A DNA stretch of 64,000 nt. Origin: Cryptomeria japonica. Its lineage: Eukaryota > Streptophyta > Pinopsida > Cupressales > Cupressaceae. Under the pieces are notes generated by a model. The model was given only the letters and a program-made list of their open reading frames with translations, was not told the DNA's origin and ran no database searches. The translations under genes and the position numbers were made by a program. Every line of letters begins with the position of its first letter. The first letter of the stretch is position 1. Below are positions 38,970-50,658 of this stretch, one piece after another. The stretch covers positions 158,955,954 through 159,019,953 of the forward strand of contig NC_081405.1 in the NCBI RefSeq assembly GCF_030272615.1. The letters are read 5' to 3'.

Positions 38970-41570
38970 ATTATTATGGTTACAGATAGGGTTAGGGTTA
39001 AGGTTAGTATTGTGGTTAGAATTAAGGATTACATAATTGTTAGGGTTGTGGTTAGGGTTCACATCGAGGCTAGGGTTTGGTGTAGGTTTATAATTATGTT
39101 TAGGGTTAGGATTTAGGATTAATGTTAGGATTAGGGTTAGGCGTAGTGTTAGGGTTAAGTTTATGGTTAGGGTTAGGGTTAAGGTTACTATTATGGTCAA
39201 GGATGTGGTTTACATCATTGTTACGGTTAGGGTTAGGGTTAGGGTTAGGGTTGTGATGAAGGTTAGGTTTCAAGGTCAAGGTGATGATAATGGTTAGGGT
39301 TGGGATGAAGGTTAAGGTTTTGTTTAGCTTTCAGATTATGGTTAGAGTTAGAGTTAAGGATTCCAATTATGGTTATGGTTATGGTTATGGTTAAATGGTT
39401 ATGGTTATGTTTCCATGTTAGGGTTAATTTTATGGTTAGGGTTAGGGTTTATTGTTAGTGTTTCAATTATGTTTAGAGTTTATATCAAATTTAGGGTTAG
39501 GGTTATGATTATAACTGGGGTTGGGTTAGGATTACGACTTGATTTATGATTATTTAATGTAGAGTTAGGGTTTAGTGTTAGGGTTAAGGTTAGTATTATG
39601 GCTAGGGTTAAGGTTTACATCATTATTCGAGCTAGGGTTAGGATTAAGATAATGGGTAGGGTTAGCATCAAGGTTTGCTTTTTCTTTAGGTTTAGGATTA
39701 TGGTTGGGGTTATGGTTGGGGTTAAGTTTATAGTTAGGGTTTTCGCTAGATTAGGGTTAATATTAGTCAAGCATTAGAGTTTAATTAAAATTACATTTCA
39801 ATTAGGGTTAGGGTTAAGTTTAGGAATATAGTTTAATAGGGTTTAATTCTAGGATTAGAGTGGAATTTAAGGTTAGGTTATAGTTAGGTTTCAATTATAG
39901 TAAGATGAAGTTTAGGATCAAGTTTAGGGTTAGGATTATAATAGGGTTAGGGATAGGGATAGGGTTAAGGGTTAGGGTTATGATTATGGTTAGGATTTAA
40001 ATAATGGGTAGGGTCAGGATTTACATCATGGTTAGGGTTGGGGTCAAGGTTAGGATCATGGTAGGATCACAGTTAGAAATATGGTTTTGATTAGGGTTAG
40101 GGTTTATGTCATATTTAGCAATAATTTAAGAGTTAAAGTTAGGTTTTGGTTGGTTTGGGTCATTGTTAGGATTATGATGAGGGTTACAGTTTAGGGTTAT
40201 GGTTATGGTTATGGTTTATGGATTATGTTTAGGGTCAAGGATTAGGATTATGGTTAGGGTTTACATCATGGTTAGGATTAGGGTTATGTTTAGTGTTTGG
40301 GTTACACTCATGTTTAGGGTTAGAATTATGGTTTAGGGTATGGGTTAGAGTTAATTTTAGGCTTATAATTTATATAGCAGTTAGGGTTACGGTTACCATT
40401 TACATCATGGTTGGGGTTATTTAGCATTTTGGTTATGGTTAAGGATAGGATTTAATATAGTAGTTAAGGTTAGGGTTAACATATAGGGTTGAGGCTAAGG
40501 ATTATGCTTAGGTATATGGTTGGCTTAGGTTTACTTTATTGTTAGGGTTAGGGTTAGGGTTTAGGGCTAAGATATTAGTTTAGAGTTAAGATATAGGTTT
40601 AGGGTTAGGGATAGGGATAGGTTCTGGGTTAGGGTTAGGGTTAGCCTTTTGGTTTTGGACAAAGGATTATTGCTAGGGTTAGGGTTAATCTTTAGGGTTA
40701 GGACAAAGGATTGTTTCTATGGCTAGGGTTCAAGGGTACTATTAGGTTAGGGTTAGGATTAGGATTAGGAATATTGTTATTGTTATGATTGTGTTTAGGG
40801 TTAGGTTTACATCATGATTAGTGTTAGGGTTAAGATTAGGGATAAGTTTAGGGTTGAGTTATGGTTAAGGTTCAATTAGGGTTATATTAGGGCCAGAGAT
40901 AAGGCTATATTGAGGTTAGTGTTAAGGTTAGGTTATGATTAAGGTTACTATTCTAGGTTAATTTGTGGGGTTAGGGTGGGTGATCAGTTAGAATCAATGT
41001 TAAGATTAGGATTAGTATTCAATAAGGTTATACACATAATTTTTCATTTATGGTTAGGGTTCAATTAATTAGGGTTTTATTACCCTTCGAGTAAGTGTTA
41101 GGATTCAAATGTAGTCAGAGTTTAAGTATGAAGCATGATGTTTGGATTAGGCTCCTTCAATAAAGGTTGATTTTAAGGTTAGAGTTACAGTTTAATTAAG
41201 GTTATGGTTATGTTAACCCAAAGGTTCAATTAGGGTTAGGATTCGATTTAATTTAGATTAGGGATACTATCAAGGCTAGCATTTGATTATGGTAAGTGTT
41301 TAACTATAGTCGGGGTTAGTATTAGAGTTCAATCAACATTAAAATTAGGGTTATGATTCAATTACATTAGGGTTAAGGTTAAATTAGGATTATAGGTAAT
41401 TGAGGGTTAGGGTTTGGGCTAGAATATGATTAGAATTATGGTTCAATTAGGGTTAGGGCTTAGTTTATGGTTAGGGTTCAATTATGTTTAGATTATAGTT
41501 CAAATTATAGGTAGGGTTTAATTCTAGGATTAGAGTTAATTTTAGGCTTAGATTGAAATTATAGTAAGAT
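38970..41570 (+). repeat. degenerate telomere-like array (TTAGGG/TTTAGGG variants), 2.6 kb
   Basis: Dense GGTTAGGGTTAGGGTT-type repeats with point variants (GGTTATGG, GGTTAAGG, GGATTAGG) fill the interval, and runs of up to four perfect TTAGGG occur near 39228-39252. The plant heptamer TTTAGGG appears only now and then. Repeats face one way, G-rich on the plus strand. Unique DNA flanks both sides, so this is interstitial. Confidence 0.92.
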
Positions 41571-41571
41571 T

Positions 41572-42090
41572 TTGTTTAGGCTTAGATTGAAATTGTATTG
41601 TTTAGGACTACCTTTTAGTTTCTTTCCATTTAATACTTCCTCTATTGCCATTTTTATTTTGTCCACCAGCATGAGATTTAACAGTGATGCTTCTTTGAAA
41701 ATTGTTTTGTTCCTTTCCTTCCAGATGTGCCATACTATTATGGATGGTCTAGTCGTCCATAGGTCACTCCACTTTTAGTTCTGTCTAGTTGGCCAAGAGA
41801 GAATGAAGTCAAAAAGTCTTTCATTTTTTACCATAGCATTCTTTCAATGAACCAGTTCCAACAATATTCTGCCACCAGACAATTGAATAGAAGATGATTT
41901 GTCGATTCTTCATCTGCACAACACATAACACAATGATTGGGGCCCAAGATGTCAATAGTTTTGAGTCTATCACCCATTAGGATTCTACTATGAAGAGAAA
42001 TCCACAAAAAAGCCCCAACTTTTGGAAGTAGTTTGGTGCATTGATAAGGTACGGTGGACAGAAATATTTTGTATGCTTTCATTATATTAA
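41572..42090 (-). pseudogene. LINE 3'-end fragment (zf-RVT zinc-binding domain)
   Basis: The minus strand reads KLLPKVGAFLWISLHSRILM, GDRLKTIDILGPNHCVMCCA, DEESTNHLLFNCLVAEYCWN, then interrupted WHIWKERNKTIFKEASLL, NLMLVDKIKMAIEEVLNG. This is the reverse-transcriptase zinc-binding domain and the short C-terminal tail of plant L1-type LINEs (F-W-L..R..T-D-R, C..C..E-T..HL...C..a...W). Stops and one frame change lie after 41828. It is a 5'-truncated copy, as LINEs usually leave. The coding tail runs to within a few bases of the telomere-like array with no visible poly(A). Confidence 0.85.
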
Positions 42091-42099
42091 TTTTCTTTT

Positions 42100-43099
42100 G
42101 TTGTGGCTAAATTGTGTGTCCATGTGAGCTATATTGGTAAACTTCATGCTTTAATTGTCTATGCATAGTCACATTTTTGTGTACATAGCATATATAATCT
42201 TAATCCTAAATATGCACAAATGGTTTAACATCAAAACTGATGGAATCTATCACACACACAGACACAAAATCATTTCTTATCTTTGATCACAATTGGACAC
42301 ACTAATATGTGCCCCAATATTCAATATCTTGGTGACAAATCTCCCCTCTAGTTAACATCACATGTTGTTGATAAGTGAATTCATTGTCTCATTTACACTC
42401 ATCATGAATGTAAAAACTATAATCATGAGATTGATTTCTTTTGTTACATGGTGTTTTTATTTAAAGCTGTAGTATTATTTATTTTGAATAAGTCTTTCAA
42501 TTGCATAATCTACACTTGCTCTAGCCTACAAAATTTTATAGTTTTCCATAGACATAGCTAATAGAGATAACATGTAACCAATAAATAGAATCTAAACTTG
42601 TTATTTGACTCCTAAATGGATGATATGATAATGTTCCTATGGTTTGTTTAAAGATCCTTCAATTTTATCTCATTTATGCATTTTCAAGGCAAGAAGTGTC
42701 ATGTTAGTAGATGTTGTAAGTTTTGTTGAGTGTTTTGACAAGTTGAAGTTGTGAATACAATCATTTTCCTTCAAGTAATTATTGAATTTAAAACTTTCCT
42801 ATGAATCAATTATATACTACATGTTTCTAATTTGAGTTGTGAATGAAATTTGATCTCCATTGAAGTTGATTGTGATTTTAGGATACCAAGTAGAATCTCA
42901 AAATTTTAGTGCATCACCTCCTAGGGCTAGTAGTTTTCAATTCAAAAGCAATCTTTCTATCATTTTCTCTTCTCAAGTGCAATAATTTTAGGAGGTTTTC
43001 CAAGGGAACTATCCCATAATATGGAGGTTCATCCTTATTTTAGGTCACTCATAGCTTGAGAAACTCATAGTTTTGAGGCAATATCTTCACATGCCTTGT
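42100..43099. other. AT-rich stretch without recognised gene
   Basis: No gene seen. The 42116-42190 segment recurs at 43362-43435 (see the flanking duplication). Confidence 0.5.
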
Positions 43100-43262
43100 G
43101 ATCATATAGGTCCTATGGTGTGCTAAGGGATCATATAGTGTCCTATGACCCCTTAGGACACCCCATGACCCCTTAGATGTCGTTAGGGGTCATATTGTGT
43201 CCTATGACCCCTTAGGACACCATATGGTGTCATTATGTGTCTTATGTTGTCCTAGGACACCA
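43100..43262. repeat. short hairpin repeats GTGTCCTA...TAGGACAC
   Basis: The inverted unit GTGTCCTATGACCCCTTAGGACAC, or close variants, occurs at about 43138-43161 and 43197-43220. Related pieces lie at about 43108-43130, 43170-43190 and 43232-43255. Each unit can form an 8-bp stem. Confidence 0.7.
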
Positions 43263-43361
43263 AATGAGAGGGAGGGGGAGAAGAGAGGGAGAGAATAAGA
43301 GAGATATACACCTGAGAAAAGGGGAGAGTGAGATAGAGAGGATGACAGGGAGAGACTTCAT

Positions 43362-43435
43362 TGTGTGTCCATGTGAGCTATATTGGTTAACTTCATGCAT
43401 TAATTGTCTATGTATAGTCACATTTTTGTGTATGA
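43362..43435 (+). repeat. copy of a 73-bp segment also at 42116-42190
   Basis: TGTGTCCATGTGAGCTATATTGG and the following CTTCATGC.TTAATTGTCTATG.ATAGTCACATTTTTGTGTA are shared with 42116-42190 with about three differences. The GA-rich stretch before it (43262-43358) is likewise a near copy of 43439-43535. Confidence 0.85.
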
Positions 43436-43560
43436 GAAAGGGAGAGAGGGAGGGGGAGGAGAGAGGGAGAGAATAAGAGAGAGATACACCTGAGAGAAGG
43501 GGAGAGTGAGATAGAGAGGATGAGAGGGAGAGACTTTAGAGATAAAGAATGGGAGAGAGG

Positions 43561-43595
<35 letters not shown>

Positions 43596-45748
43596 AAGTG
43601 AAAAAGAGAAAGGGAGGGGGGTAGGGAGAGAGTGGGAAAGAGATACACTTGACAGAGGAGGAGAGTGAGATAGAGAGATAGAGGCAGAGAGGGAGAGACA
43701 CTTAAGAGAGAAAGAATGGGAGAGAGAGGGAAAGAGAGAGAGAGAAGATTCATGGAACATCGTTTAGGCACATAGCATGTTGATGGAAGATTCAACTAAC
43801 ATAGCGTGTTAGTCGCTTTTGTTGATTCGCGAACTACGTGGCCGCCATTTTCTTTTGCCCTGCGAAACAACGAATTCGACTAACATAGCGTGTTAGTATA
43901 TTTCGTTGATTCATGGGCTGCATGGCCACCATTTTCTTTTGCCCTGTGAAACCTGTGAATTCGACTAACATGGCGTGTTAGTCGCTTTCACTATTTCACG
44001 GATTGCGTAGCTGCCATTTCTTTTTCCTTGCGAAATAGCGAATTCGACTAACATAGCGTGTTAGTCGCTTTCGCTGATTCGCGGGCTGCATGGCACAAAT
44101 GAAGTGACTACATCGGGGAAGCATATGCCGATAAGACTGAAACAACCCGATAAGGAGAGTAAGGTTAGTCAATCGCAGTCGTTCATTGCACCTTACATCG
44201 ACAAGTTAGTCAATCATGTTAGCGATAGGTTAGTCAATAATGTTAGCGCCAGGTTAGTCAATCATGTTAGCGATAGGTTAGTACAACGTGTTAGCGATAG
44301 GTTAGTCAATCGTAGCCGTTCATTGCAAAATTGACGATGTAAAACGCGTGACTAACATGCATGTTAGTCGATCCATACTATCATTTTGGACCTAGAATAG
44401 ACGCGTCCGATGCAATAAGACTCATCGAGATAGCTTACGCTATCGGAGAAACATTTTTAGAGTTGTGCCGATACCCGATGGGCAGAATGCCATAGAGGTC
44501 AGATCTATCGGGGAGACTATAACTATTGGAAGCAAGGAAAATACGCTATGTCGATGCCCGATGAAGCAATCGGTGTAAGTTATGCCAATCAAAAAGAAAG
44601 TTAGGGATGTCATCTGACTCCAAAACGACACTACGGATTGACTAACACGCATGTTAGTCGTGTGTTTTACACCATTAATTTTGCAATAAACAGCTTGTTA
44701 GTCAATCGAAGCCGTTTATTGCAAAATCGATGGTGTAAAACGCACGACTAACACGCGTGTTAGTCAATCCATAGTGTCTTTTTGGAGCCAGATGACATCC
44801 CTAACTTTATTTTTGATCGACGTAACTTTCACCGATTGCTTCATCGGGCGTCAGCATAGTGTATTTTCCTTGCTTCCGATAGTTATAGTCTCCCTGATAG
44901 ATCCGACCTCTGTGGCATTATGCCCATCGGGTATTGACACAACTCTAAAAATGTTTCTCTGATAGCGTAAGCTATCCCGATGAGTCTTCTTGCACCAAAC
45001 GCGTCTATTCTAGGTCCAAAATGATAGTACGGATCGAATAATATACGTGTTAGTCACGCGTTTTACACCGTCGATTTTGCAATGAACGGCTGCGATTGAC
45101 TAACCTATCACTAACACGCTGTACTAACCTGTCGCTAACACGATTGACTAACTTGTCGATGTAAGGTGCAATGAACGACTACGATTGACTAACCTTACTC
45201 TCCTTATCGGGTTGTTTCGATCTATCAACGTATGCTTCCTCGATGTAGTCACTTCGTTTGTGCCACGCAGCCCGCGAATTAGTGAAAGCAACTAACACGC
45301 TATGTTAGTCAAATTCGCTATTTCACGAGGAAAAAGGAATGGCGGCCACGCAGTCTGCGAAACAACAAAAGCGACTAACACACCATGTTAGTCAAATTCA
45401 CAGGTTTCACAGGGCAAAAGAAAATGGCAGCCATGCAGCCCACGAATCAGCGAAATATACTAACACGCTATGTTAGTCGAATTCATTGTTTTGTGGGGCA
45501 AAAGGAAATGGCGGCCATGTAGTTTGCGAATCAACAAAAGCGACTAACATGCTATGTTAGTTGAATCTTCCATAAACATGCTATGTGCCTAAACAATGTT
45601 CCATGAATCTTCTCTCTCTTTCCCTCTCTCTCCCATTCTTTCTCTCTTAAGTCTCTCTACCTCTATCTCTCTATCTCACTCTCCTCCTCTGTCAAGTGTA
45701 TCTCTTTCCCACTCTCTCCCTACCCCCCTCCCTTTCTCTTTTTCACTT

Positions 45749-45798
<50 letters not shown>

Positions 45799-45920
45799 CA
45801 TTCTTTATCTTTGAAGTCTCTCCCTCTCATCCTCTCTCTATCTCACTCTCCCCTTTTCTCAAGTGTACCTCTCTCTTATTCTCTCCCTCTCTCCTCTTCT
45901 TCCTCTCTCCCTTTCTCATT
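43433..45920. repeat. giant imperfect palindrome (about 1.2-kb arms)
   Basis: The left arm (43433-44692) and right arm (44713-45920) are reverse complements with scattered differences, joined by a spacer of about 20 bp. Matching landmarks are GA-rich 43440-43745 against CT-rich 45605-45915; CATGGAACATCGTTTAGGCAC near 43752 against GTGCCTAAACAATGTTCCATG near 45583; TGAAGTGACTACATCGGGGA against its complement near 45245; and TTTTGCAATAAAC (44680) against GTTTATTGCAAAA (44713). Inside the arms, a roughly 110-bp module with GACTAACATAGCGTGTTAGTC and GCCATTTTCTTTTGCCCTG repeats 3-4 times, and a 24-bp unit repeats about five times (44190-44320). 44746-44765 is a perfect 20-bp palindrome. No transposase was seen. 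A foldback-type element is the best guess. Confidence 0.9.
44185..44325 (+). repeat. 24-bp tandem repeat in the palindrome's left arm
   Basis: AGCGATAGGTTAGTCAATCATGTT recurs about five times. Because 24 is a multiple of 3, the open frame 44104-44334 reads an 8-residue periodic peptide (RLVNHVSD). The right arm carries fewer copies (about 45105-45160). This is probably a repeat artefact, not a gene. Confidence 0.75.
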
Positions 45921-45957
45921 ACCTCTCTTTCTCACTCTCTCACTCTCACTCACTCAG

Positions 45958-46015
<58 letters not shown>

Positions 46016-46030
46016 CTCTCTCTCCCTTTT
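45745..46030. repeat. TC microsatellite blocks at and beyond the palindrome's right end
   Basis: CT-rich DNA with pure TC runs at about 45751-45795 and 45960-46010. Open frames here are Ser/Leu composition artefacts. Confidence 0.9.
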
Positions 46031-46149
46031 TCAAATTAGTTTTAGAAAATTTTGAAATGAATGATGAGATTCTTAATTCTTATTAATTGGAGCCATTGAT
46101 GAAGAGGATTCAAATTGACTCACTTGAAGCTGATAATTATGAAACATTT

Positions 46150-47150
46150 TGCACAAGTGTGTGAAAGAAGCATAATTAAAAAACAAAATCTTATCTCTAA
46201 TATCATTTTGCAAATTATTAATGAAAAATATTTAAACATCACCATTAGTCATATGATAAGCAATTTGTTAATGTAAATGTTTGTATCTACCAATGAAATT
46301 AGTCGCTGTTTATTTAACTCCTTTCTTACAATCTTTAAAATTAGTTGAAGTAATGTGAGGACCAGTATTTTTTTGAAAATGCTACACAAATGCATTAGAC
46401 AATCTATGAAAATAATCAATTAATCGAGGCAAAGAACAAAACCATTACAAAGCTTTATCTATTAATAAATAGGTGAATAGTTCTTACATAATTCTATGAT
46501 CATGAGAGAAATCACTAAACAAAGTTTGAAATGTTCTCACATGAGTTTAGAGGTCACCTTTTCCATTGTATAACTCAAAATAGGGAACCTCCATGAATTG
46601 TGGGATAAGTGTGTGAACAATGTCATCAGAAAGTGGGCTAGCCATATCACATGTAGGAACATTGGATTTGGTCTGGATTAAAGTTAATTATTATTGTAAT
46701 GATAAAACACTTTGAGCCAAACTATGTAGAGTGGCTTCGATGGATGAGTTGGATTTGGACATATCTGATTGTGATGGAGGTGTGACATTGTGATAGGTAG
46801 GTGGATCGTTGGAGTAAGAAGGTGGAATATTATGGTAAGTGGGTAAAGGTGATGGTTGGGAAATAGAGGGAAGACTAATAGAAGATAGTATGCAGAAGTA
46901 TTTATTTATAGGATTTCCCCCATGACTACATGTGTAGCATTAAGATTTTGTGTATAGGTAGCCATGATGGGACATGTATATGTAGGCACATTAGACAAAG
47001 ATGTGGGAATAAAATGTTCATCTTGATGTGGGAATAATCATGGAGGGGTTAGTATGCCTTCTCTTGGATCATTTTAAGCATATCTGGGCTATATCCTTGT
47101 TACAAGTGTGGTTGTCATTATAAGGTACAAGATTGATGGTACATAGTTTA
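46150..47150 (-). pseudogene. Ty3/gypsy-type gag fossil
   Basis: The minus strand reads, in part, NVPTYTCPIMATYTQNLNAT and MASPLSDDIVHTLIPQFMEV, with Retrotrans_gag-like motifs further on (ALQWFCSLPRLIDYF, FIGRYKHL). Broken, several interruptions, old. No LTRs were identified near it. The family is distinct from the gypsy-type element at 17217. Confidence 0.7.
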
Positions 47151-48269
47151 GGGAACATAGGGTTGAGGGTAGTGGTTGTATTGATTCCTCCCTCTATCTC
47201 TTCATCTTCCTCTTCGTAGTGGTCATATAGGATCTAGTCTCAAAATTAGTATATGACAATAGTAGGATAGGATAGGGTCCAAATAGGCTTAAAATGATCC
47301 AAGAGAAGGCATACTAAAGTAGGGGCCCAAGTAGAGTGTGAATCTTGTAAAGGATTACAATTTACAACACTATAGAATGATAGTAACATATCATACAAAA
47401 GTCTAATAAAACACTCAAATCAATAATTCTAATGATAGTAACTTAGGGATTAGCTAAGAAAGAAAACGCAAACAAGAGGAGGATAATGAGGACCCAAGTC
47501 AAACTTTGTTACCATAAACCTAATGCCTTATATCAAAATAATTATAAGATTTATATCTCACAATATAATTGACTCATCGAGAACCAAGGAAAACTAGAAC
47601 ATTTAAATATAAGATAACATTTGACAATAAATTTGAGTAGAAATAACTTGGGATTCATCGTTCTTTTTGGAAATATAGGGTGTGTACGCAAGGAACATCA
47701 TGTTTCTGTTGGCAATTGACACTCATTTGGTGGTTATCGATGCTTGATTAATGGTTTACTCTCCCTTAATTCTCTATATTTCTTCTCTCTCTCCCCTCTC
47801 TAGGTCTCTCCTATACTCTCTCCCTCTCTTTCTCACCTTCTCTCCTTATCTCCATATATATCCTTCCTTCCCTCCTCCATCTCTCTTCTCCTCTTCTCCG
47901 CCTATTGTTTCTCTCCACTCTCTCTTTGTTCTCTTGATCACTACCTATCCCTCCCAACATCTCTCTCCATACCTATTTTTCTCTCTTATTTTCTTCTCTC
48001 TCTCCCTCACCTATCTACCTCTTCCCTCTCTAGGTCTCTCAGTCACTCCCTACCCACCTCTCCCTCTCTTCTTAGATATCTCTTTCTCTTTATTCTTTCC
48101 TCTCTCTTCTTCTCTCTCCCTCCCCTCTTCGGGTAATCACCTCTCCCTCCTCGATATAGTATTTAGATAATAGGTTTTAGGATATAATATTTACAATATA
48201 AGGTACAAGATTGATGGTACATAGTTTAGGTAACATAGGGTTGAGGGTAGTGGTCGTATTGATTCCTCC

Positions 48270-48361
<92 letters not shown>

Positions 48362-49141
48362 ACACCTCTCTATCCATGAACCATGGTCTCTCCCTCCCTC
48401 TCTGTCTCCCCCTTCCTTACCCTCGTATATATCTTCCTCCCACGCTCTCTCATACTCTCTCTCTCACTCCTCTCTCTATTGTCTAGGTCATTACCTCTTC
48501 CTCCTAGCCTCTCTCTCCCTCTCTTGTATTTCTAGGTTTCTCCCTCCTCTCTCCACCTCTATACCACTCCATATATGTCTCATTAGGCACCTCTATGTCC
48601 TTGTATGTATGTGTCCCCTCTCTCTCCCATATAGGTATACAAGCTTGATGGAACATTGTTTAGGGTAGATAGGGTTGAGGGTAGCACGGTGGTATTGATA
48701 CTTCTCCCTATCTCTCCATCTTCCTCTCTCTTTCTTCTCTATCACCTCTCTCTTTATTCACTTTCACCTATCTCTCCCCTTCCTATGTCTCTCCCTCCAT
48801 CTCTATCTCCCCATTCCTTACCCTCAAATATATCTTCCTCCCCTACTCTCTCATACTCTCTCTATTTCATCTATTCTAACACATGTTTTGCCCCTTATAA
48901 AGATACCTAGAGGGCGAGAGAGATTTTAGATAGATAGATGAGAAGAGAGGGGTGAGATAGATAAAGGGGGATAGAAGAGGAGAGTTGATGAATTAGGAGA
49001 ATGAGAGAGAAGATGAGGGAGAGAGAGAAAAGAGAAAGAGAGGGCTAAGGAGGGGGAGAGGGAGAGGTATACATGGAGTTAGATACCTAGAGAGGTAGAT
49101 AGGTGAGGGAGAAAGAGAAGGAAATGATAGAGAATTTAATG

Positions 49142-49232
<91 letters not shown>

Positions 49233-49520
49233 GTTATATAGAGATATAAGATACCTAGAGGAGGAGAGAGACATGAGAGACCTAGATAGGGGGAGGGAGG
49301 GAGGGTTGAGAAAGATGGAGGAGAATATAGAGAGGTTGGTAATGAGATATGGATGGATATGTAGAGAGGTGGAGAGAGAAAGTGGGAGAAACCTAGAGAG
49401 GGGTAGAGAGGGTGTGATGGAAAGATGATGATGTTGATGGTAAATAGAATAAGAATTAGTAGGGAAGGGGGAGAGAGATGTGGATAAGGGGTGAAATACA
49501 TGAATCCTATATATACCCAC
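47151..49520. repeat. CT-rich then GA-rich low-complexity region with three dispersed module copies
   Basis: 47750-48890 is pyrimidine-rich, with a long TC run at about 48278-48355. 48905-49500 is purine-rich, with a GA run at 49146-49229. A module beginning GGTACAAGATTGATGGTACA and containing AGGGTTGAGGGTAG and ATTGATTCCTCCCTCTATCTC occurs at 47132-47204, 48199-48275 and, more diverged, at 48635-48720. AGATACCTAGAG occurs near 48900, 49081 and 49249. No gene seen. Confidence 0.85.
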
Positions 49521-49705
49521 TCCATTCCACTAACACCAATAAAAAATATTTAAGATAAATTAAAATGACTCCTTCAACCCTAAATCTAGAACTTTATTGC
49601 ATTTTATTTTCCCTAATTTAAACAATGTATACTTCATGATTTTGCCATGGATTATACCGAACAATATCATGTTTACTAACATTTGATAAACATGCAAGGA
49701 CAATT

Positions 49706-49860
49706 ACCTAACAATCTCATGTGTAAATGCCTCTATTACCTAACTTGAGGAACATTCTATTATATAAACATGTGATAAGCATGAAAGGTTTATACCAAAT
49801 AATCTCATGTGTAAATGCCTCTATTACCTAAAGAGGAACATTCTATTATATAAATCATCC
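49706..49860 (+). repeat. direct repeat, about 90-bp period
   Basis: AATCTCATGTGTAAATGCCT and the following CTATTACCTAA..GAGGAACATTCTATTATATAAA occur twice in a row. A third, weaker CTTCTATTACCTAAAGAGGAA lies at about 50046. The rest of 49520-50650 is AT-rich, with no gene seen. Confidence 0.75.
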
Positions 49861-50658
49861 ATTTTGTATAACATCAAATGTGAAAAAAAAAAAAAAAACA
49901 CATCTTGCCAACCATGACCTAAGCTTGTGCATGTTTAAAAGATAAAATATGTAATTTAACCAATGACTTTGTGTTTACGATGTAATTTTATCACAAACCT
50001 ACAAAAACATGAAATGAGGAATACACTTTTGTTGGGGTGCACATGCTTCTATTACCTAAAGAGGAATGTTATGGTGTCCAACCATTCATTTGAGATAACA
50101 TCAAATGAGTTAACATTAAAATAAAATAAAACTATGAAGCCTTTGTTATTATTTTATTTGTGTAGACATTTTAAATTTAATTACATATATCTTGCATCTA
50201 GGTGTTCATAATTAGAATCATGATAGATTTTATCTTGAAATTTGTGAGAACTTTGTATCTCTCATGACTATTTCTCATTCTTTCTAGACTTTAATTTAGC
50301 ATGTATTATATTTTTAGTAGTATCTCCTAGTCATCTTCATGATGTTATGTCTAATCTAACATACATGATTCCATCTTACCCTTCTAATATGTTCCTATAA
50401 ATCATCTTATCTTTGTGCATTTCTTTTAGAGAGGCGAGTCATCTAGTTCTTATCGTAATTTTCTTCTCTTCTCTTATTCTCTACTTTCTAATAATAGATC
50501 ATGAATTTAATCACAATCAAGCATAATGATCCAACTCAACCTAATCATAAAGAACAATAATAATAGAACCTCTTGGATTATAAAACTTGACGTCAATTGT
50601 GAAACACAACCTAAGCATAATGCATAGCAAGAATATAAAACAAGATCTCCAAAGGTGA

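Noticed and set aside
38961-39200. Open frame rich in Asn/Leu/Thr on the minus strand
   Set aside because: It is the C-rich strand of the telomere-like array.
38970-41570. A true chromosome end
   Set aside because: Repeats are degenerate and unique or element-derived DNA lies on both sides, so the array is interstitial.
48600-49500. A second large palindrome (CT-rich left, GA-rich right)
   Set aside because: The two sides do not pair base by base. Only composition mirrors, and AGATACCTAGAG repeats are direct.
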